A stretch of 33,381 bases of DNA from JADGRQ01 sp041476585 (lineage in GTDB: Bacteria > Pseudomonadota > Gammaproteobacteria > Burkholderiales > SG8-39). The stretch spans positions 1 to 33,381 of the forward strand of contig JBGOTT010000009.1 of the NCBI GenBank assembly GCA_041476585.1. The letters run 5' to 3'. Of this stretch, positions 22,870 through 30,686 are shown piece by piece (positions within the stretch are counted from its first letter, which is position 1; the number at the start of each line of letters is the position of its first letter). The notes under the pieces were generated by a model, which was given only the letters and a program-made list of their open reading frames with translations, did not search any database and was not told where the DNA came from. The position numbers and the translations under genes were made by a program.

Positions 22870-24054
22870 GTGCGTCCCCTCGATTCGCTGGTCATCCTCG
22901 ACCTGTCGCGCGTGCTGGCCTGCCCGTTCGCGAGCATGCTGCTCGCAGAGCTCGGTGCGACCGTCATCAAGGTCGAGCAGCCGGGCGTGGGCGACGAGAC
23001 GCGTTCGTTCGAGCCGCAACTCGCCGCCGACAGCGCTTATTACTTCGCCTGCAACCGCAGCAAACTGTCGGTCACGGTCAATTTCCGCTCCGCGGAGGGG
23101 CAGGCCATCGTCCGCGAACTCGCGGCGCAGGCCGATGTGCTGGTCGAGAATTTTCCGGTCGGCACGCTCGCGCAGAGCGGGCTCGATTACACGGCGCTGA
23201 AGCCGATCAACCCGCGCCTGGTCTACGTTTCCTGCACCGGTTTTGGCCAGACCGGCCCTTACGCGCACAAGAAGGGCTACGACACCGTCTTCCAGGCCAT
23301 GGGCGGGATCATGAGCCTCACCGGAGAACGCGGCGGCGGGCCGGTGAAACCCGGCTTGCCGGTGGCCGACCTGACCTCCGGCCTGTGGGTCGCGATCGCA
23401 ATTCTTTCGGCGCTTGCCGGGCGGACGACGACTGGCGAAGGATGCCACGTGGATTTCTCGATGCTCGATGGCCAGGTGAGCCTGCTGACGCTGGCCGCGG
23501 CGCGGTACTTCGCGCTCGGCGAGGTGCCGGCGCGGCTCGGGACCGAACATCCGGGACGCGTGCCCTCGGCAAGCTTCAAGTGCCGTGACGGGCGCTTCGC
23601 CCACATCACCGCGAGCGACCAGCATTGGATGGCGCTGTGCGTCGCGCTCGGGCTCGAGCAGTGGGGTGCGGACGAGCGCTTCGCAAACAACGCGTTGCGT
23701 GTGCAACATCGCGATGAACTGATGCGCGGACTGACGCGCGCGATCGGGCAGCTCACGCGCGCCGAACTGATCGCGAAGCTCGATGCCGCGGAAGTTCCGG
23801 TGGGACCGGTAAACGATGTGGCCGAGATCCTCGGCGATCCGCACGTCGCGGCGCGCGGCCTGGTGCGTGAATTCGACTATCCGGGCGTGGGCCGCTTCAA
23901 GGGCCTCGGGCTTCCGTACAAGTTCGACGGCTACGACGACCCCGCCTTCGGCCGCCCGCCATCGCTCGGCGAGCACACCGACGCGGTACTGGCCGCGCGC
24001 CTCGGCTATTCCGCCGAACGCATCGCCGATCTGCGCTTGCGCAAGGTGATCTGA
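22870..24054 (+). CDS. CaiB/BaiF-family CoA-transferase (family III)
   Basis: This 394-residue family III CoA-transferase begins 'LDSLVILDLSRVLACPFASMLL', with 'ELGATVIKVEQPGVGDETR', the catalytic D167 in 'PVADLTSG' that forms the acyl-anhydride, and 'GEGCHVDFSMLDGQ'. The C-terminal interlocking domain has 'VPVGPVNDVAEILGDPHV'. It moves CoA between carboxylic acids, for example from succinyl- or acetyl-CoA. The GTG at 22870 is one base after the DUF2237 stop. Its own stop overlaps the next start as TGATG. With the hydratase and synthetase it forms an acyl-CoA degradation set. The donor and acceptor acids are not predictable. Confidence 0.92.
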   Translation: MRPLDSLVILDLSRVLACPFASMLLAELGATVIKVEQPGVGDETRSFEPQLAADSAYYFACNRSKLSVTVNFRSAEGQAIVRELAAQADVLVENFPVGTLAQSGLDYTALKPINPRLVYVSCTGFGQTGPYAHKKGYDTVFQAMGGIMSLTGERGGGPVKPGLPVADLTSGLWVAIAILSALAGRTTTGEGCHVDFSMLDGQVSLLTLAAARYFALGEVPARLGTEHPGRVPSASFKCRDGRFAHITASDQHWMALCVALGLEQWGADERFANNALRVQHRDELMRGLTRAIGQLTRAELIAKLDAAEVPVGPVNDVAEILGDPHVAARGLVREFDYPGVGRFKGLGLPYKFDGYDDPAFGRPPSLGEHTDAVLAARLGYSAERIADLRLRKVI

Positions 24055-24803
24055 TGAGCACGGTCCTGGTTCTGGCGAGCGACGGGATTGCGCACGTGAT
24101 CCTCAACCGGCCGGAGAGCCGCAACGCGCTCAACCTGCAAATGTGCGAGGAACTGGGCGCGGCGATGCGCCGCCTCGCGAACGACGAGACCGTGCGCGTG
24201 GCGATCTTGCGCGCGCACGGCCCGGTGTTCTGCGCCGGCGCGGACCTCAAGGAACGTCAGGGCATGGATGCCGCGCAGACGCGCGCGCGCCGCATGAAGG
24301 CCTTCGAGGCTTACGACGCGATCGAGTCGTTCCCGAAACCGGCGATCGCGGTGGTGCAAGGCGCCTGCGTCGGCTCGGGTTGCGAGATCGCCGCATCCTG
24401 CGACTTCATCTACTGCACCGAGAAAGCCAGCTTCCGCACGCCGGAAGCGCTGTGGGGCACCGTGGGTGCGACGCAACGCCTGCCGCGCATCCTCGGTGAG
24501 CGCCTCGCCAAGGAAATGCTCTTCACCGGCCGCGTGTTGTCCGCGGACGAAGCACTCGAGATGGGGCTCGTCAACCGCGTACTCGCCGAGGACAAGGTGC
24601 TCGAAGCGGCGCTGGAGGCGGCGCGCATCATCGCCAAGGCGCCGGCGGGATCGATCGCGCTTGCTAAGCGCTGCGTCGATCGCGGCACGGAGCTCGAGCG
24701 CAAGGGCGCGCTCTCGGTGGAGATCGAGGCAATCGAGGAAAACCTCGCCGCCACCGACTGGAAGAGCAACATCGCCGCATTCGGCAGGAAACCGGAGCAA
24801 TGA
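24054..24803 (+). CDS. Enoyl-CoA hydratase/isomerase family protein
   Basis: This 249-residue crotonase-fold enzyme has 'CAGADLKER' (60-68) and 'GSGCEIA' forming the oxyanion hole. Both catalytic glutamates are retained, E111 and E131 ('TPEALWG'), so hydratase activity is plausible, unlike the paralogue at 17218. The phrase 'AGADLKERQGM' is typical of methylglutaconyl-CoA hydratase-like members. The ATG overlaps the CoA-transferase stop (TGATG) and its stop overlaps the synthetase start (ATGA), which indicates tight co-translation. Confidence 0.9.
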   Translation: MSTVLVLASDGIAHVILNRPESRNALNLQMCEELGAAMRRLANDETVRVAILRAHGPVFCAGADLKERQGMDAAQTRARRMKAFEAYDAIESFPKPAIAVVQGACVGSGCEIAASCDFIYCTEKASFRTPEALWGTVGATQRLPRILGERLAKEMLFTGRVLSADEALEMGLVNRVLAEDKVLEAALEAARIIAKAPAGSIALAKRCVDRGTELERKGALSVEIEAIEENLAATDWKSNIAAFGRKPEQ

Positions 24804-26362
24804 GCGAGCGGCCCGCCTGGCTCGCGGCAGAAGCGCCGCCGCCGCGGCGCACGCTCGCCTCGCTGCTGCACGAGCAGGCCGCCGCCCACGGCGAAGCGGA
24901 AGCTCTGGTGGCCGGCGGCACGCGGCTCACCTGGCGCGCGCTGGAGGAGCAGAGCCGCCTCGCGGCGCGGGCACTGATCGCGCTCGGCGTGAAGCGCGGC
25001 GGGCATATCGGCATCCTGATGGGCAACACCGCCGAGTGGGTTGTGCTGTTCCTCGCCGCAGCCCGCATTGGCGCGGTGACCGTGCCGGTGAACACGCGCT
25101 TCAAGAAGAGTGAGCTCGAATACTGTCTCGGGCAGGCTGAAATCCGGTTTCTGTTTTACGTCGAACGTTTCCTCAACATCGACTTTGCCGCCATGCTGCG
25201 GGAAATCCCGGCCCGGCTCGAATCCGGCATTGCCGTGGACACTGTGCAATGGAAGTCATTCCTGCATTCGGGCCACGCGGTACCGGTCGTCCGGCTGCTC
25301 GAAGCTGAAGCTTTGTCGAAGCCCGACGACGTGCTGCTGATCCAATACACCTCCGGCACCACGTCGTTTCCGAAGGGCGCGCAGTTGACGCACCACGGCA
25401 TGCTCGGCAATGCGTACTGCGCGGCGCGGCGCATCGGCGCGCGCGCGGAGGACCGCTACTATTCGCCGCGCCCGTTCTACCATGTGGCCGGCACCACGCT
25501 TTCGCTGCTGGTGGCGCTGACTTCCGGCGCATGCCTGCTGACCACGCCGGCCTTCGCACCGGGCGAAGCGCTCGCATTGATGTATGCCGAGCGCGCCACG
25601 CTGATGGCGGGCAACGACGCCATTTTCCAGATGCTGCTCGCTCATGCAGACTTCGATCGCGCCCGGCTGCGGTTGCGCGGCGGATGGGCGGCGGCGGGCC
25701 CGGAGGTGATGGACCGGATTCGCACGCTGATGGGAATGGAAGGCCTGTGCCTCGCCTACGGATTGTCGGAGGCGTCGCCCAACGTGGCGATGTCTTCGTG
25801 GCGGGAGCCGTTCGATGTCAGGAGAAGCGGTGCCGCGTTTCCGCATCCCGGCATGGAGGTTCGCATCGCCGGGAGCGGTGAAATCCTGGTGCGGGGCTGG
25901 AGCGTGATGAAGGGTTACTGGAACCTGCCGGAGGAAACGGCAAGAGCGATCGACGCCGAAGGCTGGCTGCATACCGGCGATCTCGGCGCGATCGACGATG
26001 CGGGACGGTTGCGCTTCACAGGCCGGCTGAAAGATATCTTCCGCGTCGGCGGCGAAAACGTTTCGCCGCTCGAAGTGGAGGAATTGCTGCACACGCATCC
26101 GGCGATTGCGTTCGCGCAGGTGATCGGCGTGCCCGATGCGCGCCTCGGCGAAGTGCCCTGCGCCTACGTGATGCTCAAGTCCGGCGCTCGGCTCGAGCCG
26201 CAGGAACTGATCGAGTGGTGCCGGTCGCGCTGCGCCGGTTTCAAGGCGCCGCGCTACGTGAAAATCGTGGCGGAATTCGACTCGCTCGGCATGACCGGCT
26301 CGAGCAAGGTGCAGAAGGCGAAGCTCCGCGAGCACGCGTCGCGCGAGTTCGGTCTGGGCTGA
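24800..26362 (+). CDS. AMP-forming acyl-CoA synthetase
   Basis: This 520-residue ANL-superfamily ligase has the P-loop 'YTSGTTSFPKGA' at residue 183 onward, 'AYGLSEASPN' (A5), 'GWLHTGDLGAIDDAGRLRFTGR' in parts (A7-A8), 'RVGGENVSPLEVEELL' and the C-terminal catalytic Lys region 'TGSSKVQKAKL', a slightly unusual form of the common 'TGKxxK'. It activates a carboxylic acid to an acyl-adenylate and then the CoA thioester. It is coupled by ATGA to the hydratase. The acid is likely aryl or medium-chain, imported by the binding proteins that follow; this is inference. Confidence 0.92.
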   Translation: MSERPAWLAAEAPPPRRTLASLLHEQAAAHGEAEALVAGGTRLTWRALEEQSRLAARALIALGVKRGGHIGILMGNTAEWVVLFLAAARIGAVTVPVNTRFKKSELEYCLGQAEIRFLFYVERFLNIDFAAMLREIPARLESGIAVDTVQWKSFLHSGHAVPVVRLLEAEALSKPDDVLLIQYTSGTTSFPKGAQLTHHGMLGNAYCAARRIGARAEDRYYSPRPFYHVAGTTLSLLVALTSGACLLTTPAFAPGEALALMYAERATLMAGNDAIFQMLLAHADFDRARLRLRGGWAAAGPEVMDRIRTLMGMEGLCLAYGLSEASPNVAMSSWREPFDVRRSGAAFPHPGMEVRIAGSGEILVRGWSVMKGYWNLPEETARAIDAEGWLHTGDLGAIDDAGRLRFTGRLKDIFRVGGENVSPLEVEELLHTHPAIAFAQVIGVPDARLGEVPCAYVMLKSGARLEPQELIEWCRSRCAGFKAPRYVKIVAEFDSLGMTGSSKVQKAKLREHASREFGLG

Positions 26363-26394
26363 TCCGGCGCGATCGTGTGGCGTATTCTTCGCCG

Positions 26395-27339
26395 ATGAAA
26401 TTCCGGTGCGCGGTTCTCGCTCTGGCGTTGTATTCGGGAGCTTCGATGGCGTCTGAAAAAATCGCCGTGACGCTGGGCACTGCAACCCCCGGCGGGGGTT
26501 TTCCGTTGTATGGCCAGGCAGTGGCCGAAACGATCAACGCGACCGATCCCACGCTCGACGTCCAGCCGCGCAATACCAAGGGCAGCACCGAGAACGTGCC
26601 GCTGCTCGACGCGGGCAAGATCGACCTCGGCCTCGTCACCGGCGAAGTGGTGCAAGAGGCACTCTCGGGAATCGGCCGGCCAAAGGCGGACTTGCGCGTG
26701 CTGGCTGCAATGTATTCGTCACCGGGGATGTTCGTGCTGCGGGCCGATTCGCCGGCGCGTTCGATCGAGGACCTGAAGGGCAAGACGGTCGTGTTCGGCG
26801 CGAAGGGCTCGGGCTTGGTGGTGCTCGCGCGCTATGTTCTCGACGGCCTCGGTCTCGACGTCGAGCGGGATTTCAACGCGCAGTACCTCGATCGCGCTGG
26901 AGATGGGCCGAAAATGGTGCTCGAGGCCCGAGCCGCGGCACTCTGGGGCGGCGGGCTCGGCTGGCCCGGCTTCAAGGCGATGGCGGAGAGTCCGGGCGGC
27001 GCGCGCTTCATCGTTCCGGATGCCGATGGCATCCGCCGCATCCTCGCGAAGCACGCCTTTCTACGCGCGCTGACGGTCCCGGCGAATACCTACCCCGGAC
27101 AAACCGAGCCTATCGAGTCGCTGGGTTCCTGGAGTTTCATCATGGCGCGCCCCGGGCTGGATGAGTCCGTCGCGTACCGGCTCGCGCGCGCACTGCATCG
27201 CGCAGAAGCCGAGCTCGGGCAGCGCCTCGCGGTGGCGCGCGAAACCACTGCAGCAAATACGGTCGCCGCCACCAGGCCCGAACAGCTCCACCCCGGCGTG
27301 CTGCGATATTTTCGCGAAGCCGGCCTGATCAAGCCATGA
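26395..27339 (+). CDS. TAXI-family TRAP transporter solute-binding protein
   Basis: This 314-residue protein has a signal peptide ending near 'GASMAS' (about residue 20). The family opening 'VTLGTATPGGGFPLYGQAVAE' is seen in parts, then 'NTKGSTENVPLLDAGKIDLGLV', a hallmark of TAXI receptors for glutamate-like or other organic acids. The ATG at 26395 is chosen for the signal peptide, although the frame is open into the previous gene. TAXI receptors normally work with a fused TRAP permease (DctQM); none is in the window. It sits 32 bases after the synthetase and 10 before a Bug protein, giving two receptor types in one operon. Confidence 0.88.
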   Translation: MKFRCAVLALALYSGASMASEKIAVTLGTATPGGGFPLYGQAVAETINATDPTLDVQPRNTKGSTENVPLLDAGKIDLGLVTGEVVQEALSGIGRPKADLRVLAAMYSSPGMFVLRADSPARSIEDLKGKTVVFGAKGSGLVVLARYVLDGLGLDVERDFNAQYLDRAGDGPKMVLEARAAALWGGGLGWPGFKAMAESPGGARFIVPDADGIRRILAKHAFLRALTVPANTYPGQTEPIESLGSWSFIMARPGLDESVAYRLARALHRAEAELGQRLAVARETTAANTVAATRPEQLHPGVLRYFREAGLIKP

Positions 27340-27349
27340 GGGGAGATCG

Positions 27350-28306
27350 ATGAAGAAGATCGTTGCCGCCTGCGTGCTCGGACTTGGCATGTCCGTTGCG
27401 ATTGCACAGGAATTCCCGACCAAACCGATCCGCGTCGTCGTGCCTCTTACTCCGGGCTCGGGCGCCGACATCGTCGGCCGCATCCTCGGCAAGCACCTCG
27501 GCGATGCTTTCGGGCAGCCGGTCGTGTTCGAGAACCGGCCCGGCGCGGGCGGCCAGATCGGCTCGCAGGCCGTGGTGAAGTCGCCCGCCGACGGCTACAC
27601 GCTTCTCGTGCAATCGGCTTCGCATGCGGCGAACTCGGCAATCTACAAGCAGCTGCCCTACGACCCGATGAAGGATCTCATCGACGTCGCGCTGCTCGGC
27701 ATGACGCCTTACGTCATGGTGACCTCGGCGAGTGGACCGTATCGCCCGCTCAAGGCGCTGGTCGATGCGGCGAAGGCGAAGCCGGGCGATATTCCGTTCG
27801 CCTCCGCGGGCGTGGGCAGTTCTACGCACCTGGCCGCGGAATATTTCGCGCAGACCGCGGGGATCAGGATGGTGCACGTCCCTTACAAAGGCTCGCCCGA
27901 AGCGATCCAGGACACGGTCGCGGGGCGCACCTCGTTCTACATGGCGCCGATCAACACGGTGATCGGCATGATGAAGGAGGGCAGGGTCACGGCGCTCGGT
28001 GTTTCCACGGAGCGGCGCGCCGCAGCACTTCCCGATGTGCCGACGATCGCCGAGCAGGGTTACCCGGGTTTCGCGATCACGCTGTGGTTCGGCATGTGGG
28101 CGCCGGCCGGCACCCCGCCCGCGGTGGTGCGCAAGTTGAACGCCGAGGTGGGCCGCATTCTGCAGGTTGCGGAGGTGCGCGAGCAGCTCGCCAGACTCGG
28201 CGTCGATCCGGTGGGCATGACGTCCGAGGAATTCGCGAAGTTCGTGCGCGAGCAGATCGCGGTCTACCAGCGCATTGTCAAGGAAGCCGGGGTGCAGCAG
28301 CAATAA
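27350..28306 (+). CDS. Bug/TctC-family periplasmic solute-binding protein
   Basis: This 318-residue protein has a signal peptide ending at 'SVAIAQ' (residue 20) and typical Bug blocks: 'PTKPIRVVVPLTPGSGAD', 'VVFENRPGAGGQIG', 'KSPADGYTLLV', 'HVPYKGSPEAIQDTVAGR' and 'APAGTPPAVVRKLNAEV'. It has a strong ribosome-binding site, GAGGGGAGA. It ends the DUF2237-CoA operon, and its stop lies two bases from the convergent carbamate kinase stop. No TctAB permease is present. Compared with the Bug protein at 8622 it is a separate paralogue with different loop sequences, so probably a different ligand. Confidence 0.93.
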   Translation: MKKIVAACVLGLGMSVAIAQEFPTKPIRVVVPLTPGSGADIVGRILGKHLGDAFGQPVVFENRPGAGGQIGSQAVVKSPADGYTLLVQSASHAANSAIYKQLPYDPMKDLIDVALLGMTPYVMVTSASGPYRPLKALVDAAKAKPGDIPFASAGVGSSTHLAAEYFAQTAGIRMVHVPYKGSPEAIQDTVAGRTSFYMAPINTVIGMMKEGRVTALGVSTERRAAALPDVPTIAEQGYPGFAITLWFGMWAPAGTPPAVVRKLNAEVGRILQVAEVREQLARLGVDPVGMTSEEFAKFVREQIAVYQRIVKEAGVQQQ

Positions 28307-28308
28307 CG

Positions 28309-29256
28309 CTAGGCGACGATTCTCGTCCCGGTTTCGCCGCGCAGTGCGCGCGGCAGGTTCGGCGGGTTGGTGATCAGGCCGAGCTTGCCGCCGCCCTCGA
28401 CGAAATCGATCAGCGCCGCCACCTTCGGCCCCATGCTGCCCTTGTCGAACTGGTCTTCGGCCGAATAGCGTTTCGCCTCGGCAAGGGTCATTTTTTCCAG
28501 CCAGCGCTGCGTCGGCTTGTTGAAATCGAGCGCTACCTTCTCGACGCCGGTGGGCAGCACCAGCGCCTCAGCGCCGAGGCTGCGCGCGAGCAGGCTGGAG
28601 GCGAAGTCTTTGTCGATCACCGCCTCGACGCCGCACAGGTCGCCGTTCTCGTCCTCGACCACCGGAATCCCGCCGCCGCCACAGGCCACCACCACATATC
28701 CGGCGGTGGCCATGTGCCGGATGACATCGGTTTCTACGATCGCCTTGGGTTTCGGCGAGGGCACCACGCGCCGCCAGCCGCGCCCCGCGTCCTCGCGCAC
28801 CGTCCAGTGATATTTGAGCGCGAGGCTCTTGGCCTTCGCTTCTTCCATATGCGAGCCGATCGGCTTGGTCGGATTGGCGAATGCCGGATCGGCGCGGTCG
28901 ACCACGGTTTGCGTGACCACCGCCACGGCGTGCTGCGCCATGCCGCGGCGGCGGAATTCGTTGCGCAAGGCCCGTACGAACATATAGCCCACCCCACCCT
29001 GGATGTCGGCGCCGGCGTAGTCCATCGGCACCGGCGGCACTTCATGGATCGAGAGCTCCGAGCGCCGCAGGATGAATCCGACCTGCGGGCCATTGCCGTG
29101 CGTCACCACCACGTTCCAGCCGTCCACGATCATTCCGGCGATCTCCACCGCGATGCCGGCGACCATCCGGTATTGTTCGGGAATCGATTCATGATGCCGG
29201 TCGCGGATCAGCGCGTTGCCGCCGATCGCCACGACCGCGATTCCGCGCGAGGCCAT
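28309..29256 (-). CDS. Carbamate kinase
   Basis: This 315-residue amino-acid-kinase-fold enzyme has the full carbamate kinase signature: 'VVAIGGNALI', 'THGNGPQVG', 'ACGGGGIPVV', 'VIDKDFASSLLA', 'LPTGVEKVALDFNKPTQRWL' and 'FDKGSMGPKVAALI'. It makes ATP from carbamoyl phosphate, releasing CO2 and ammonia. It follows the DUF1116 gene by two bases, so it is the last gene of the fdrA-type operon. This context, without arginine deiminase or ornithine transcarbamylase genes, fits a role like the E. coli allantoin-locus carbamate kinase rather than ArcC. Carbamoyl phosphate is probably supplied by the two upstream proteins. Confidence 0.95.
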   Translation of the reverse strand: MASRGIAVVAIGGNALIRDRHHESIPEQYRMVAGIAVEIAGMIVDGWNVVVTHGNGPQVGFILRRSELSIHEVPPVPMDYAGADIQGGVGYMFVRALRNEFRRRGMAQHAVAVVTQTVVDRADPAFANPTKPIGSHMEEAKAKSLALKYHWTVREDAGRGWRRVVPSPKPKAIVETDVIRHMATAGYVVVACGGGGIPVVEDENGDLCGVEAVIDKDFASSLLARSLGAEALVLPTGVEKVALDFNKPTQRWLEKMTLAEAKRYSAEDQFDKGSMGPKVAALIDFVEGGGKLGLITNPPNLPRALRGETGTRIVA

Positions 29257-29258
29257 CG

Positions 29259-30686
29259 CTACGCCTTGACCGAGTCCGCCAGCGACTCGATGGAGCGCGC
29301 CAGCGCGCTGACGGCCTGCGTGAAGCACGCGAGGGGCGCGTGGGTGACACCCGCGCCGATCTGTCCTGCGCCAGGCGCCTTGTGCGCAATGCCGGTGTTG
29401 ATGACCGGCAGGATCCCGGTATCGACCACGCGCCGCGCGTCGATGCCGCAGGGCGTGCCGGCAAAATCGAGCGCCGGCAGCGTGAATGCGCCGTTGCGCT
29501 TCAACGTGATATGCGTCATGGCCAGCGTATTGGCGAGCGCGTCCTGTGCATTGCCGCCGACGAACTTGACGATCGCGGGCGCCGCCGCCATCGCGAAGCC
29601 GCCCAGGCCCGCGGTCTCGGTGATCGCGCTGTCGCCGAGATCCGGCGCGGCATCGGCTATCGAATAACCGGCAAAGTACAGCCCGTCCACGACCGGCGCG
29701 GGCGTGGCAAACCAGCGCTCGCCCAGTCCGCTTACGCGGATGCCGAAATCGACGCCGTTGCGCGCCATTACGGTCACGAGGCTGCTGTCCGGAATGCCGT
29801 GCGCGGCGTCCAGCATGGATTTGCACGCGGCCATCGAGATGTTGAGGAAGAAATGGTCGTTGGCGGCCATGAATTCGATCGTCGCGGCGACATCGGAAGC
29901 CGGCGCGCCGCTTTTCAATAGCGCGGGCACCAGCCGCTTGATGAGCAATGCCGAAGCGGCGGCATTGCGGTTGTGCACCTCGTCGCCCATGTGCAATGCC
30001 TGTGCCATCAGCGGTTTGAGTTCGAGTCCGCCGAGCTTGTCCAGCCCGGCGCGCAGCGTGGGCGCGAGCGTGCTCTGCATCCAGTTCAGCCGCGCGATCA
30101 CCTCCGGGCTGTTGGCGCCGAAACGCAGCACCTTGCCGAGGCCTTCGTTCAGGTTGCTGTAGGCGAGGTTGCCATCGGTCGCGTTCTTCACCACCCACAC
30201 CGGCATCGACGGGCTGATGATGCCTGCCATCGGCCCGACTGCCGCGTGGTGATGGCAGGGCTCGAAATCGATTTTTCCGCCCGCCGCGAGCACCTGAGCT
30301 TCTTTCTCGCTGTCGGCCCAGCCCTCGAGCAGGATCGCGCCGACGATTGCGCCCTTCATCGGGCCGCACATGCGTGTCCATTCGATCGGCGGCCCGGCGT
30401 GCAGGATCATGCGCTTGCCCATTCCGGGCAATGCATCACCGGCGATGCCTATTCCCTCCAACCGGGGTTGCGCCGCGAGCAGGCGTTCGACCGCTTTTGC
30501 GTTTGCGGCTTCGACCCGTGGATGGTTCACGATTCGGCTGAGCGCGGCACCCGCGGCGCGGTCTCCATTCGCGGGCGGCGCCCACTCGATCTGCGTCGCC
30601 TCGCCGCCGGCTTGCCTGATGGCCTGCGCAAACGAGCCGACGCCTACGTTGAGGACCGAAAGCGGTTGGGAGAACAACGTGCTCAT
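29259..30686 (-). CDS. DUF1116 (YlbE/AllG-like) protein
   Basis: This 475-residue protein of the DUF1116 family has as conserved-looking blocks 'VERLLAAQPRLEGIG', 'LHAGPPIEWTRMCGPMKGA', 'FEPCHHHAAVGPMAGI', 'HMGDEVHNRNAA' and 'MARNGVDFGIRVSG'. E. coli YlbE, renamed AllG, is reported to be one of three subunits of oxamate transcarbamylase with FdrA (AllF) and YlbF (AllH). The present protein is somewhat longer than YlbE as I recall it. The ATG overlaps the fdrA stop as ATGA. A role in making carbamoyl phosphate from a carbamoylated substrate is inferred from this family link and the kinase downstream. Confidence 0.9.
   Translation of the reverse strand: MSTLFSQPLSVLNVGVGSFAQAIRQAGGEATQIEWAPPANGDRAAGAALSRIVNHPRVEAANAKAVERLLAAQPRLEGIGIAGDALPGMGKRMILHAGPPIEWTRMCGPMKGAIVGAILLEGWADSEKEAQVLAAGGKIDFEPCHHHAAVGPMAGIISPSMPVWVVKNATDGNLAYSNLNEGLGKVLRFGANSPEVIARLNWMQSTLAPTLRAGLDKLGGLELKPLMAQALHMGDEVHNRNAAASALLIKRLVPALLKSGAPASDVAATIEFMAANDHFFLNISMAACKSMLDAAHGIPDSSLVTVMARNGVDFGIRVSGLGERWFATPAPVVDGLYFAGYSIADAAPDLGDSAITETAGLGGFAMAAAPAIVKFVGGNAQDALANTLAMTHITLKRNGAFTLPALDFAGTPCGIDARRVVDTGILPVINTGIAHKAPGAGQIGAGVTHAPLACFTQAVSALARSIESLADSVKA

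Noticed and set aside
28309..29256. Carbamate kinase as part of an arginine deiminase (arc) operon
   Set aside because: No arginine deiminase, ornithine transcarbamylase or antiporter gene is present; the coupled neighbours are fdrA and DUF1116.
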